DNA of 64,000 nucleotides, taken from the NCBI GenBank assembly GCA_016720565.1, contig JADKKJ010000001.1, positions 62,001-126,000 of the forward strand. Direction: 5' to 3'. Position numbers and translations under genes: made by a program. Below are positions 8,062-17,636 of the stretch, piece after piece. Source of the stretch: Chitinophagaceae bacterium. GTDB taxonomy: Bacteria; Bacteroidota; Bacteroidia; Chitinophagales; Chitinophagaceae. Every line of letters starts with the position of its first letter. The first letter of the stretch is position 1. Below the pieces are notes generated by a model. The model was not told the origin of the DNA. It worked only from the letters and a program-made list of their open reading frames with translations, and did not search any database.

Positions 8062-9720
8062 GTGCTTAAAAAACTGACCATACAGAATTACGCCATCATC
8101 GATGAACTGGAGATCTTTTTTGCTTCGGGTATGAATGTGATCACAGGGGAGACCGGCGCAGGTAAATCTATTATTGTTGGAGCGCTGGGCCTGATACTGG
8201 GTGAAAGGGCCGATACAGCCGTACTCGTAGACAAATCCAGGAAATCCGTGGTGGAAGGATCGTTCCTGTATGAAGGCAAAAGATCGGTAGAGCAATTCTT
8301 TGAAACATATGAACTGGATATCTCAGAAGAAATATTGATCCGTCGCGAGATCGGTATCAATGGTAAAAGCCGCGCTTTTATAAATGATACACCTGTAAAC
8401 CTGAACCAGCTGCAGGAACTTAGTTCATTGCTGGTTGACCTGCACCAGCAGTTTGATACACTTGACCTTGCCAGAAAGGATTTCCAGCTTGATGTAATGG
8501 ATGCACTGGCAATGCAATTCCCTTTGCTGGAAGAATACAAAAAAGCCTTTAAGACCTGGGAGCAGGTAAGAACAGCCGTAAGGTCGCTGCGCGAACAGAA
8601 GCTTCAGCTGGAAAAGGAAATGGATTATTTCCAGTTCCAGTTTGATGAACTGCAGGAAGCCGGCTTTAAAGAGGAGGAACTGGAACAGGCCGATGCAGAA
8701 ATGAAATTGCTGAACAATTCGGAGGAGGTCAGCAAGGCCCTTCAAAAAGCCAGTTATGAATTGCAGGAAGGGGAAACACCCCTTGCGCAGCAATTAAAAA
8801 TGATCCTGCAGCAATTGAACGCCTATTCTTCCATGCACCCTGAATTGAATTCACTGGTCGAAAGACTTCGTTCCACACAGGTTGAATTGCAGGATATCGC
8901 CTCCGGTATCGAACAATTAGGCAATGAACTGCAGTTTGACCCGGCCAGGCTCGAACAATTAAATGAAAGGGTATCCCTGGGATATAAACTGATGAAGAAA
9001 CATGGTGTTAGGACCACGGCGGAATTATTGAATATAAAGCAGGACCTTGCCCATAAACTTCAGAACGTAAATGATATTGCCGATACGCTGATCTTAAAGG
9101 AAAAAGAGGAGACAGCAAGCTTTAAGCATGCCAGCGAACTGGCCATCCGATTATCATCGGGAAGGAAAGGTCAATTAAAAGGATTGGAAACAAGCGTGAA
9201 TAAATTATTGGCCCAGGTAGGTATGCCTAATGCCCAATTGAAAGTATCGTTTCTAAGCAATCAGGATTCGCTCAATGCTGCTGGAATGGATGAAGTGGAG
9301 TTTCTTTTTGATGCGAACCGGTCTAAACAATTTCAGCCATTGAGGAAAGTGGCCAGCGGTGGGGAACTCAGTCGATTAATGCTTTGTATCAAATCGCTGG
9401 TGGCCGATTCCATGGAACTGCCTACCATGATCTTTGATGAGATCGATACAGGTATTTCAGGAGAGGCTGCCAGGCAGGTGGGCATCATCATGAAAAATTC
9501 CTCAGCGGGCCGCCAACTGATCTGTATTACCCACCAGCCCCAGATAGCGGGAAAGGCCGACGCGCATTATTTTGTATATAAGGAGATCAAAAAAGACAGC
9601 ATACGGACCAATATCCGTGAACTGGACAATGAAGAAAGGATCACCGCCATTGCTAAAATGCTCAGTGGTGAAAAACCCACAGCGGCAGCAATAGAGAATG
9701 CACGTGAAATGCTGAACTGA
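8062..9720 (+). CDS. recN: DNA repair protein RecN
   Basis: 552 residues, the usual RecN length, starting with GTG (MLKKLTIQNYAIIDELEIFF). An ATG two bases upstream is in another frame. Walker A is GETGAGKS at 29-36; a long coiled coil spans about 150-390; the ABC signature VASGGELSRL is near 430, Walker B TMIFDEIDTGISG near 455, and the switch histidine sits in CITHQPQIAGKAD. RecN is an SMC-like ATPase that acts at double-strand breaks in recombination repair. It stands alone between a terminator and a convergent phospholipase gene whose stop codon directly abuts its own. Confidence 0.97.
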   Translation: MLKKLTIQNYAIIDELEIFFASGMNVITGETGAGKSIIVGALGLILGERADTAVLVDKSRKSVVEGSFLYEGKRSVEQFFETYELDISEEILIRREIGINGKSRAFINDTPVNLNQLQELSSLLVDLHQQFDTLDLARKDFQLDVMDALAMQFPLLEEYKKAFKTWEQVRTAVRSLREQKLQLEKEMDYFQFQFDELQEAGFKEEELEQADAEMKLLNNSEEVSKALQKASYELQEGETPLAQQLKMILQQLNAYSSMHPELNSLVERLRSTQVELQDIASGIEQLGNELQFDPARLEQLNERVSLGYKLMKKHGVRTTAELLNIKQDLAHKLQNVNDIADTLILKEKEETASFKHASELAIRLSSGRKGQLKGLETSVNKLLAQVGMPNAQLKVSFLSNQDSLNAAGMDEVEFLFDANRSKQFQPLRKVASGGELSRLMLCIKSLVADSMELPTMIFDEIDTGISGEAARQVGIIMKNSSAGRQLICITHQPQIAGKADAHYFVYKEIKKDSIRTNIRELDNEERITAIAKMLSGEKPTAAAIENAREMLN

Positions 9721-11235
9721 TCAGGTGGCTTTAAAAACGGCAGCGGTCATATTATTCGGATTCTCAAACCGCTCTTCCTGCATCTGGTAATTTTTAAGCC
9801 TTTCGCTTTTATAATTTTCCCAATCAAAATTTTTCAGGAAATCAGCAGCGGCTTTTACACCTGCCCTGAATAGTTTTATTTTTTCCTCGTCTGTCAGGAA
9901 GAAGTTAAGCCAGTTGAAGTCCTGCACGTCGATGCTTTTTACAGCCAGTGTGTAAGCCCTGTTCTTTGTAATGAAATCTCGGTCATAGTTAAAACGGATG
10001 GTGGCGAAAAGCGACATAAAATAAGAGGAGATGGTTCCATTCTGGTGGTTGGCTCCATCCAATACTCCATCCTGCAACCTGATCCCAAAAGTGGGCATAC
10101 GCGGCACCGGGTACCTGGGATTATAAAACACATTTATAGGAAAGTTAGAAAGGGTACCACCGTCGATGAATTGTACCGAATCAGGTATCTGCCCTTTAGT
10201 ATTCTGCCAGTTCAAATGTTGTTTCCATTTTTCAATACTGGATCGCTGCCTGATGCCACTCACTGCGAACGCCTCAAAGAAAATGGGGATAGACATACTG
10301 GCCCTTACAAAATCGCCGGGATGCACGCTTTTGGGATCATCCCAGTAAAGGTCCCACATACGGGTGAATTCAATTTTCCTTTCTGAAATGATATCGCAGG
10401 TGATCAGGGTGATCAGGGGCATATTGGGCGCCTGGTTATTATCTCTTCGCTCATCGGGAATAACTGTTAACCCGGGAGGGATCCGTAAAAAATGCCTGGA
10501 AAAACTATCCAGGTCATGAATATTTTCATTGCTGCCGGAATGATGCACCGTAAATGAAGAGATGGTCTCTTTTATCCAGTCGTGAAAAGCCTTTCCTTCA
10601 TTCAATCCATAGCCGTTCTTCGCGAAACCTTTAAAGAGCCGGATAGAGAAGACCAGCATCCCTGTAAAAATGAGCAGGAAAATAATGGCGGCCAGGCCGG
10701 TCCACCGGGCAATTACAGGGTTGAAAAAATTTAAAATAATACCCGCGATCACCAAAAAAATAAATGAACCCAGTACCCAGCTAATGCTCCTGGTGATCCG
10801 GGCGAAGGGTTTTTTCCCCATCAGCATGCTGCTGATGAATCTTTTTATCCATCGGGAGAGCCTGGCATTGCCCGGCATACCATCCACAAAGCTGAACATA
10901 TTCAGCCGGGCGATCTTTTCAATGATTAGGGTTGATTTTTCTTCTTCCTTATTTCCGGCGCAGGCCAGCAGCATGGTATTGATAGAACCCGCACTGGTTC
11001 CCGCCATGCTGAAAAAACGAATACCCATTTGCTCCAGAGCATAGGTATATCCTACAAGGGCGATACCGAGCACGCCGCCGCCTTCCTGCACAAGGTCAAC
11101 ATACTGGTTTCCCTGCGCATCTACTACATCAGATACCTGGAATTTTTTAGATGGTTGTTGGTAAAAGGTTTTAAGTCCGGCAATGGTCTGCATTACTTCC
11201 GGATCCTGCAGGAAGTCCGCATCAGTTAGTGGCAT
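9721..11235 (-). CDS. patatin-like phospholipase with two internal membrane segments
   Basis: 504 residues. The patatin catalytic dyad is complete: oxyanion loop QEGGGVLG (50-57), nucleophile serine in GTSAGS (Ser81) and Asp in DGG (358-360). Between them, two hydrophobic segments (152-171 and 181-201) form a probable membrane hairpin, so the enzyme is likely anchored in the inner membrane with the lipase domain split around it. Patatin enzymes release fatty acids from phospholipids; the exact lipid is unknown. There is no signal peptide. Its stop abuts the recN stop with no room for a terminator between the two convergent genes. Confidence 0.92.
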   Translation of the reverse strand: MPLTDADFLQDPEVMQTIAGLKTFYQQPSKKFQVSDVVDAQGNQYVDLVQEGGGVLGIALVGYTYALEQMGIRFFSMAGTSAGSINTMLLACAGNKEEEKSTLIIEKIARLNMFSFVDGMPGNARLSRWIKRFISSMLMGKKPFARITRSISWVLGSFIFLVIAGIILNFFNPVIARWTGLAAIIFLLIFTGMLVFSIRLFKGFAKNGYGLNEGKAFHDWIKETISSFTVHHSGSNENIHDLDSFSRHFLRIPPGLTVIPDERRDNNQAPNMPLITLITCDIISERKIEFTRMWDLYWDDPKSVHPGDFVRASMSIPIFFEAFAVSGIRQRSSIEKWKQHLNWQNTKGQIPDSVQFIDGGTLSNFPINVFYNPRYPVPRMPTFGIRLQDGVLDGANHQNGTISSYFMSLFATIRFNYDRDFITKNRAYTLAVKSIDVQDFNWLNFFLTDEEKIKLFRAGVKAAADFLKNFDWENYKSERLKNYQMQEERFENPNNMTAAVFKAT

Positions 11236-11292
11236 AGAAAATATTTCGTTTTATGCCGGCTCCTGGTGCAAGAGCCGGCTAACGAAACTAAA

Positions 11293-11790
11293 TTAGGCTA
11301 CTTCTACCTTAAACGCAAGGCTGAAGAAGTTATAGAAAGCTCCTCTCAGGTCCCTGCCGTCTCCATTCCAGGATTGTCCAAATGGGAAAGGGCGATGGGC
11401 ATGGGAAGCGGCCTCGCCGATGCCTATCAGGGCATCCTGGGTCTCCAGGCGGAATCCATAACAACTGTTCTTTTCAAGGGTGATGGGGTCAAGGCTGAAC
11501 TGAAGCCAGCTGGACTCATCATTTTTTTCAACGTTCATTTCCGCACGGGCGATGGCAGGGCCCCATTCCAGGGAACCGCAATCGAACTGGTGCAGGGTCA
11601 TTTGGAGGTTACCCGGCTGGGGAACCGCCTGGGAAAATATCTGGATATTACTAAGTACCCCATCAGAGGGAGATGTAAAGGTTTGGCCACCCAGATGATC
11701 ATTTGGATCTGAGGATAAATGACCTATCCAAAGGGTTGTGTTAGTAAGTGTTTGGGATAAAAGAGGACGGGAATTTGGGATCGTTTTCAT
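11293..11790 (-). CDS. conserved hypothetical protein, probably beta-rich
   Basis: 165 residues with no signal peptide or membrane segment. The sequence is rich in short strand-like stretches (TLWIGHLSS, LGGQTFTSPSDGVLSNIQIF, GNLQMTLHQFD, LQFSLDPITLEKNSCYGFRL, DALIGIGEAA), a pattern typical of a jelly-roll or carbohydrate-binding-like fold. I do not recognise a named family and give no function. An antisense frame of similar length exists, but the minus frame has the more natural protein composition and codon choice. It lies upstream of the phospholipase gene on the same strand, 57 bases away. Confidence 0.7.
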   Translation of the reverse strand: MKTIPNSRPLLSQTLTNTTLWIGHLSSDPNDHLGGQTFTSPSDGVLSNIQIFSQAVPQPGNLQMTLHQFDCGSLEWGPAIARAEMNVEKNDESSWLQFSLDPITLEKNSCYGFRLETQDALIGIGEAASHAHRPFPFGQSWNGDGRDLRGAFYNFFSLAFKVEVA

Positions 11791-12154
11791 AGTAGAAGTT
11801 TTAAGGATTTACCGCGACAGGTGTCTGCATACGGATTTAACTGCAAGCTAGACCATTTATTGTGGGACCCTATTCTTACGGCAGTATTTTTGCCAGTTTT
11901 AAGGGTTTTTACTAATTAAAACATGGTAATTTGTATATGGCCGGCCGGAGCATTGTGGATAAACCCGTCTAAAGGCGTGAAAAACTGGTTAAAAAAGAAA
12001 AATTTTTTTGCCATGCCCATAGGCATTTATTTCGCTAGCTGACTGAAGGAACATTCCACTAACACAGAAATCACAATTTCTTAATACAGGCCGGAAGAAA
12101 CGCCCAAGGTCATTAGTTAAAAACTGATGGTTTAACCCTTTATCGCCCAGAAGA
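11791..12154. other. 364-base intergenic region upstream of dnaB
   Basis: No gene is visible. The region is AT-rich with A and T tracts, contains one good plus-strand promoter candidate at 11859-11892, and holds a short hairpin ATGCC/GGCAT at 12013-12026. It serves the divergent dnaB and hypothetical gene. If the promoter is used, dnaB mRNA has a leader of about 255 bases, unusual for this window, whose purpose is not evident. Confidence 0.6.
11859..11892 (+). promoter_or_regulatory. candidate dnaB promoter
   Basis: ATTG at 11859-11862, then 22 bases, then TATTTTTG at 11885-11892, an exact TAnnTTTG box with a -33-like TTG at an acceptable distance. The same ATTG-N22-TATTTTTG arrangement occurs at 26060. 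Confidence 0.4.
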
Positions 12155-13720
12155 ATGGATGTCAATTTAAATAAGGACCGGTCTCAAAAACAAAGAAGAA
12201 AATCATCGCTTGATCTGGGTACCATGGTATTTGGAAAAGTACCTCCCCAGGCCAAAGACCTGGAAGAGGCTGTACTTGGTGCGGTCATGCTGGATAAAGG
12301 TGCCTTTGATACCGTAGTGGAAATATTGAAACCAGAATGCTTTTACGTGGAAGCGCACCAGCGCATATTCCGATCCATGCAAAGCCTTTCCAATAAGAGC
12401 CAGCCCATCGATATACTTACGGTGGCGGAAGAACTCCGTTTCAAAGAGGAACTGGAAATGGTAGGAGGTGCTTATTATGTGACCAAGCTTACCAATACCG
12501 TTGTTTCTTCTGCAAATATTGAAGCGCATGCAAGGATCATACTTCAGAAATTCATACAGCGCGAACTGATACGTATCAGCGGAGAGATCATTGGAGATGC
12601 TTATGAAGATTCTACCGATGTATTCGACCTGCTGGATGATGCCGAATCCAAATTATTTGAGATCACCAATAATCACCTTCGTAAGAATTTTGATACCATC
12701 GATTCTGTTTTGGTAAAGACCATTCAGCGGATAGAGGACATGCGTCAGAAAAATGAGGATGTGACCGGTGTGCCCAGTGGTTTCCCATCGCTTGATCGTG
12801 TAACCTATGGATGGCAGAGTACAGACCTTATCATACTGGCGGCAAGGCCGGCGGTTGGTAAAACAGCCTTCGCCCTGAACCTGGCGCGTAATGCGGTAAT
12901 GAGCGCCAGTAAATCTACTCCTGTAGCTCTTTTCTCTTTAGAGATGAGCGCTTCACAGCTGGTGCAGCGAATACTTTCCGCTGAAAGCGAAATATGGCTG
13001 GAAAAGATAGCCCGCGGTAAACTGGAAGAACATGAGATGAAACAATTATATGCAAGGGGTATCCAGCGATTATCGCAGGCTCCCCTGTACATCGATGATA
13101 CACCGGCACTGAATATTTTTGAATTAAGGGCCAAGTGCCGGCGCTTAAAGAACAAACATAATATCGGACTGATCATCATCGACTACCTGCAGCTGATGAG
13201 TGGTACCGGTGAAAATAAGAACAGCAACCGCGAGCAGGAGATCAGTAACATTTCCCGTAACCTGAAGGCGCTGGCTAAAGAATTAAGCGTGCCCATCATT
13301 GCGCTTTCTCAGTTAAGCCGGGCGGTAGAGACCCGTGGCGCCGCAAAAGATGGTTCTAAAATGCCACAGCTTAGTGACCTGCGTGAATCGGGTGCCATTG
13401 AACAGGATGCGGATATGGTCATGTTCCTTTACAGGCCCGAATATTATGATATCACCAGCAATGAAATGGGAGAGAATAACCGGGGAGAGACCCTGGTGCG
13501 TATAGCCAAGCACAGGAACGGTTCCCTGGAGACTATCAAACTAAAAGCACTTTTACATATTCAGAAATTTGTGGAAGATGATGGCAATGGCAGCTTTGGA
13601 AGCGGCTTACCCAGCAACTGGAAACCTGTAAGTGATATTGATGGAGATGGCGGAGCCCGTGTATTCCTTCAAACCGGCAGTAAAATGAATGACCTGCCTG
13701 ATGAGGATGTTCCATTCTGA
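12155..13720 (+). CDS. dnaB: replicative DNA helicase DnaB
   Basis: 521 residues. An N-terminal DnaB domain (PPQAKDLEEAVLGAVMLDKG, residues about 30-130) is followed by the RecA-like motor: Walker A AARPAVGKTA (about 228-237), LFSLEMSASQLVQRIL, Walker B IIIDYLQLMSG, the Gln-containing H3 region ALSQLSRAVETR, and LSDLRESGAIEQDADMVMFL. DnaB is the ring helicase that unwinds DNA at the replication fork. The length is slightly above the usual 450-500 because of a polar N-terminal extension and a C-terminal tail. No intein is present. A weak hairpin with T6 follows the stop (13718-13737). Confidence 0.98.
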   Translation: MDVNLNKDRSQKQRRKSSLDLGTMVFGKVPPQAKDLEEAVLGAVMLDKGAFDTVVEILKPECFYVEAHQRIFRSMQSLSNKSQPIDILTVAEELRFKEELEMVGGAYYVTKLTNTVVSSANIEAHARIILQKFIQRELIRISGEIIGDAYEDSTDVFDLLDDAESKLFEITNNHLRKNFDTIDSVLVKTIQRIEDMRQKNEDVTGVPSGFPSLDRVTYGWQSTDLIILAARPAVGKTAFALNLARNAVMSASKSTPVALFSLEMSASQLVQRILSAESEIWLEKIARGKLEEHEMKQLYARGIQRLSQAPLYIDDTPALNIFELRAKCRRLKNKHNIGLIIIDYLQLMSGTGENKNSNREQEISNISRNLKALAKELSVPIIALSQLSRAVETRGAAKDGSKMPQLSDLRESGAIEQDADMVMFLYRPEYYDITSNEMGENNRGETLVRIAKHRNGSLETIKLKALLHIQKFVEDDGNGSFGSGLPSNWKPVSDIDGDGGARVFLQTGSKMNDLPDEDVPF

Positions 13721-13763
13721 TCATAAGATCATTTTTTATTTTCAAAACTCTTTATAAGGCATC

Positions 13764-15038
13764 ATGAAAAAAATAGCCCTGGTTTTTTTTATGGTACTGC
13801 TTGTTGCCATTGCCCATGCGCAATGTGATGGAACAAAAAGACCCATTGTTTTCATGCATGGGTTTCTTGCTTCCGGGGATAGTTATGCCAAACAAATACA
13901 GCGCTTCGCGGATGCGGGCTACTGTACAGATCGTTTGTTTGTGTTTGACTGGAATTCAGTTTCAGGCAATGCCAAAAAAACGGATAGCTCCTTAAATGCA
14001 TTTATTGATTCGGTACTGATCAAGACAGGATCATCCCAGGTTGACCTGGTAGGGCATTCGGCCGGTGGTGGGTTGGGCCGTGGTTACCTGATAGATTCTC
14101 TTCATAGCATCAAGGTGGCGCACTATGTGCATCTTGGCAGTGGAAAATGGTTCAAAGACCTGAGCTGGTATCCAAATGCTCGCTGCCTGAATATTTATTC
14201 CAGCGCTGATATGGTAATGGGCGGAAGGGGTGGAGAAATAGAAGGAGCAAAAAATATTGACCTTAAGGATAAGGACCATTATGAAGTGGCCACCTGCCTG
14301 GAAACTTTCAAAGCCATTTATTCATTCCTTAATAATGTAAGGGAGGCAAGGCTTCCCGACCTGCCTGTGCAGGAAGAAGTTTATATTGCTGGAAGGGCCG
14401 TTTACCTGGGTGACAATACAGCCATGGATAAAGCTATGGTGAATATTTATGCAGTAAGTGAAAAAAATGGTCATAGAGAACCAAGAAAAGGAACAGCCAC
14501 GTATTACATAGATGAAAAAGGGAACTGGGGCCCATTCCTGGTAAGGACCAATCAGCACTACGAGATCGAATTGGTTCCTGTTGATGCAAAAGAAAGAAAG
14601 ATATCCTATTTCTTTGAACCCTTTAAAAAAGAGGACCGCCATATTTACCTGAGAGGATTTCCGCAGGGGAATATGATCTCCATGATGCTGGGCGCCATTC
14701 CTTCCAGGGAAGATCAATCTGTGCTGGTGGTTTATTCCGCCCAAAAAGCCATCATAGCAGGAAGGGATAGTGTAACCGTGAATGGGATGCCGATCAGTTC
14801 TGAAGAACTAAGCCCTGCATCAAAAACGGTGATCTCCAGTTTTATTTATGAGGATGGCGATTCTGTGAGCAGTGGCAAAATGATCAAACAATTGAAGTTG
14901 GCGCCGTTTATTGGAGGCGTGGATATCAGCCTGCCCGTATCTTCTAAAATTGTAAATACAATTTATTATAATGGCAGGGTCTTACATTTGCCATCGGTCG
15001 CTTCCAGCCAGAAGATCCTGCTGGCCGTTTTTAACTGA
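13764..15038 (+). CDS. exported alpha/beta hydrolase (triacylglycerol lipase-like)
   Basis: 424 residues with a clean signal peptide (MKKIALVFFMVLLVAIAHAQ). The lipase fold is clear: oxyanion motif FMHGFLASG (30-38), nucleophile elbow GHSAGGG with Ser99, and a possible catalytic His in DKDHYEVAT near residue 172. The C-terminal half (about 190-424) is beta-rich (VYIAGRAVYLGDNT, KGTATYYIDEKGNWGPFLV) and probably forms accessory sandwich domains. Substrate is unknown; long-chain acyl esters are plausible. Its TGA overlaps the rsmE start by one base (TGATG), which suggests translational coupling. Confidence 0.88.
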   Translation: MKKIALVFFMVLLVAIAHAQCDGTKRPIVFMHGFLASGDSYAKQIQRFADAGYCTDRLFVFDWNSVSGNAKKTDSSLNAFIDSVLIKTGSSQVDLVGHSAGGGLGRGYLIDSLHSIKVAHYVHLGSGKWFKDLSWYPNARCLNIYSSADMVMGGRGGEIEGAKNIDLKDKDHYEVATCLETFKAIYSFLNNVREARLPDLPVQEEVYIAGRAVYLGDNTAMDKAMVNIYAVSEKNGHREPRKGTATYYIDEKGNWGPFLVRTNQHYEIELVPVDAKERKISYFFEPFKKEDRHIYLRGFPQGNMISMMLGAIPSREDQSVLVVYSAQKAIIAGRDSVTVNGMPISSEELSPASKTVISSFIYEDGDSVSSGKMIKQLKLAPFIGGVDISLPVSSKIVNTIYYNGRVLHLPSVASSQKILLAVFN

Positions 15039-15745
15039 TGCAGTTACCATTTTTTTATATTGACCCCTCGAGCGCAGGCAGCCCCCAGGTCCTGCTGGAT
15101 GAAGATAACAGCCGCCATGCGATCCAGGTATTGCGAATGCGCAACGGAGAACAAATGAATTTAACGGATGGGAAAGGATTATTGCTGAGGGTGGAGATCG
15201 CCGATGATCACAAAAAACATTGTCAGGTCAGTGTATTGGAAAGTGAACTGCAGGAAAGAAAAGGCCGCGACCTTACCATGGCCATTTCCCTGCTGAAAAA
15301 CAATGCCCGCTTTGAATGGTTCCTGGAAAAAGCCACAGAACTGGGAGTCAGAAAGATCGTTCCACTCTTATGCGAACGTACAGAAAAGCAAAAATTCCGT
15401 TTGGACAGGATGAAGGGTATTCTTATTTCTGCCATGCTGCAATCTCAGCAATGCTGGTTACCTGAGCTATTGGAGCCGATCCGATTTGAAGAAATGGAAA
15501 GCTGGTCATCGCAGGTGGAAAATAAATTTATCGCGCATTGCATGCCTGAATACCGGTTCTCTCTATCCAAATTGCCGGCTGTTGAAAAAGGACTGATCGC
15601 CATTGGTCCTGAAGGCGATTTTTCACATAAAGAGATACAACTGGCGGTGGAAAAGAACTTCACCCCGGTATTATTGGGAGATAATCGCCTCAGAACCGAG
15701 ACGGCCGGTATGGTAGCCGCGGCTTTATTCCTGCTTAAAGGGTAG
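15038..15745 (+). CDS. rsmE: 16S rRNA (uracil(1498)-N(3))-methyltransferase RsmE
   Basis: 235 residues, the normal length. SPOUT-family motifs are present: N-terminal PUA-like part with HAIQVLRMRNGEQ, then EKATELGVRKIVPL, the SAM-binding knot IGPEGDFS and LLGDNRLRTETA near the C-terminus. RsmE methylates U1498 in helix 44 of 16S rRNA. It is coupled to the lipase gene by a one-base overlap, and its last 11 bases overlap the convergent terC gene. Confidence 0.97.
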   Translation: MQLPFFYIDPSSAGSPQVLLDEDNSRHAIQVLRMRNGEQMNLTDGKGLLLRVEIADDHKKHCQVSVLESELQERKGRDLTMAISLLKNNARFEWFLEKATELGVRKIVPLLCERTEKQKFRLDRMKGILISAMLQSQQCWLPELLEPIRFEEMESWSSQVENKFIAHCMPEYRFSLSKLPAVEKGLIAIGPEGDFSHKEIQLAVEKNFTPVLLGDNRLRTETAGMVAAALFLLKG

Positions 15746-16508
15746 GCTCATTCAACTCCACTACATGCGCTTTCTTCTTAGTTTTTTTGCGCATCACCAT
15801 ATTCAGCATTTCGACACCAAACGAAAAGGCCATACCGAAATAAATATAATTTTTCAGGTGGAGCTCATGCGCCGCTTCAGCATCCCATCCTTCAATGATC
15901 AGGCTGAGACCGATCATGACCAGGAAAGAAAGCGCCAGCATTTTTAAGGTGGGGTGTTTATGGATAAAACCGGAAATGGCAGGACTGAAAAGGAACATGA
16001 TGGCCATCGCGATCACCACGGCTGCGATCATGATCTCCACATATTTGGCGGTACCTCCTGCTGTAATGATACTATCAAAAGAAAATACCGCATCGATCAG
16101 CATGATCTGGCCAATGGCATTACTCAGGGATAGTGACTTTTTATTCTTCATTGATTCATTGGGGTCTTCTCCTTCCAGCTTGTGATGGATCTCCATTACA
16201 GATTTGTAGATCAGGAATAGTCCGCCTCCCAGCATTACCAGGCTGGCCAGGTCGAACCCTTTTCCGGATATGGAAAAAACGGCCTTGCCTTTTTGTGACA
16301 ACAGCCAGCTTAATCCCAATAACAAAGAACTTCTCATCAGGATGCCGGTGACCATCCAGGCCCTGCGGGCTATTTTCTGCTCTTTTTTTGCCTGAAGACG
16401 GTTGAGGATGATAGAGACGAAGATCACATTGTCGATACCAAGAACGATCTCGAGTACGACAAGGATAAGAAAACTGATGATGCTGTTGGTAGTAAATAAA
16501 TGTTCCAT
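15735..16508 (-). CDS. TerC family integral membrane protein
   Basis: 257 residues with seven or so membrane segments. Family acidic motifs occur in membrane segments: LEIVLGIDNVIFVSIIL (Glu20, Asp26, Asn27) and MLIDAVFSFDSIITAGG. TerC/YkoY proteins are linked to manganese export and metalation of secreted proteins in other bacteria; that role is inferred. The start overlaps the pyrD stop by one base (TAATG), so the two are cotranscribed and probably coupled. No yybP-ykoY riboswitch is possible directly in front because pyrD precedes it. A His/Lys-rich tail closes the protein. Confidence 0.93.
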   Translation of the reverse strand: MEHLFTTNSIISFLILVVLEIVLGIDNVIFVSIILNRLQAKKEQKIARRAWMVTGILMRSSLLLGLSWLLSQKGKAVFSISGKGFDLASLVMLGGGLFLIYKSVMEIHHKLEGEDPNESMKNKKSLSLSNAIGQIMLIDAVFSFDSIITAGGTAKYVEIMIAAVVIAMAIMFLFSPAISGFIHKHPTLKMLALSFLVMIGLSLIIEGWDAEAAHELHLKNYIYFGMAFSFGVEMLNMVMRKKTKKKAHVVELNEPTL

Positions 16509-17542
16509 TATGTATTCAATGATTTACATATTTTTTTTACGATCGAGGGCCCCTCATAAATAAATCCAGTCCAGACCTGTACCAGTACCGCACCTGCTTC
16601 AAGTTTTTCCCTGGCATCTTTGCCGGTGAATACACCGCCACTGGCTATCAGAGGGATCTTACCTCTTGTTTGTGCAGCAATATACTTCAGTACTTCCGTG
16701 CTGCGCTGTTGAAGGGGTTTACCGCTTAATCCGCCGGCACCGATCTTCTCGATCAGGGCTTTGTCAGTTTGCAACCCTTCACGACCAACGGTAGTATTGC
16801 TGATCACCAATCCGTCCAGTTTGATCTCGATCGCCAATGATACGACGTCGCTTAATTGCTCCGTATTCAGATCAGGAGCGATCTTCAGCAATATAGGTCT
16901 TTGAATGACCAGGGTCTGGTTGATCACCTGTAAATGCGTTAGGATCTTTCTCAGGGATTCTTTTTCCTGCAATTCCCGCAGGCCCGGGGTATTGGGTGAA
17001 CTTACATTCACTACAAAATAATCTACGTATGGATGAAGGGCGCGAAAGCAGATCTCATAATCTTTCCAGGCCTCTTCATTAGGTGTGATCTTATTCTTTC
17101 CAATATTACCGCCAATGATCAGGGTAGCGTTTTTGTCGCTCATTCGCCAGCTTCTCAATCGGTCGGCTACCTGTTTTACGCCATCATTATTAAAACCCAT
17201 TCTATTGATCAGCGCCTTGTCGGCAGGAAGGCGGAACAGCCTGGGTTTGGGGTTTCCTTCCTGGGCCAGCGGTGTTACGGTGCCAATTTCCACATGTCCA
17301 AAACCCAGGCAATCCAACTCCCTCAGGTATCTGGCATTTTTATCAAAACCAGCGGCAAGGCCGATCACATGTTGAAATGATAATCCCAAAAGTCGGGTTG
17401 GCGAAGGGCTGGGAAGGAATATTTTTTTTATTAATTGGCGGAGGGGCCGGATGCTGCAGAGCAGGCGGAGGCAGTTCATTGAAAAATAATGTACCGCTTC
17501 CGGGGGAAAAAGAAAAAAAATGGCTCGAATAAAAGGATACAT
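16508..17542 (-). CDS. pyrD: quinone-dependent dihydroorotate dehydrogenase
   Basis: 344 residues from the ATG at 17542 (MYPFIRAIFFLFPPEAVHYF), typical of class 2 enzymes with their N-terminal membrane-associating helices. A longer frame upstream would overlap the divergent thiolase gene and is rejected. FMN and orotate motifs: GLAAGFDKNARYL, GHVEIGTVTP, NRMGFNNDG, NVSSPNTPGLR with the class 2 catalytic serine, DGLVISNTTVGREG and IASGGVFTGKDA. It performs the fourth step of UMP synthesis, feeding electrons to the quinone pool. A TATCTTCG box ends four bases before the start. pyrC lies at 43249, not adjacent. Confidence 0.97.
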   Translation of the reverse strand: MYPFIRAIFFLFPPEAVHYFSMNCLRLLCSIRPLRQLIKKIFLPSPSPTRLLGLSFQHVIGLAAGFDKNARYLRELDCLGFGHVEIGTVTPLAQEGNPKPRLFRLPADKALINRMGFNNDGVKQVADRLRSWRMSDKNATLIIGGNIGKNKITPNEEAWKDYEICFRALHPYVDYFVVNVSSPNTPGLRELQEKESLRKILTHLQVINQTLVIQRPILLKIAPDLNTEQLSDVVSLAIEIKLDGLVISNTTVGREGLQTDKALIEKIGAGGLSGKPLQQRSTEVLKYIAAQTRGKIPLIASGGVFTGKDAREKLEAGAVLVQVWTGFIYEGPSIVKKICKSLNT

Positions 17543-17636
17543 GCCGCGAAGATAGCAGAACTTTAAAGGAGGTTTTTGGTTGATAGAAGGATAGGGGTTA
17601 TTTTTGGATAATAAAGTTGCATAAACAACTAAATTT

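Noticed and set aside
13718..13737. Possible terminator after dnaB
   Set aside because: Only a five-base stem (TGATC/GATCA) before T6; too weak to call.
15735..17542. Manganese riboswitch (yybP-ykoY) for the terC gene
   Set aside because: pyrD ends one base into the terC start, leaving no leader for a riboswitch.
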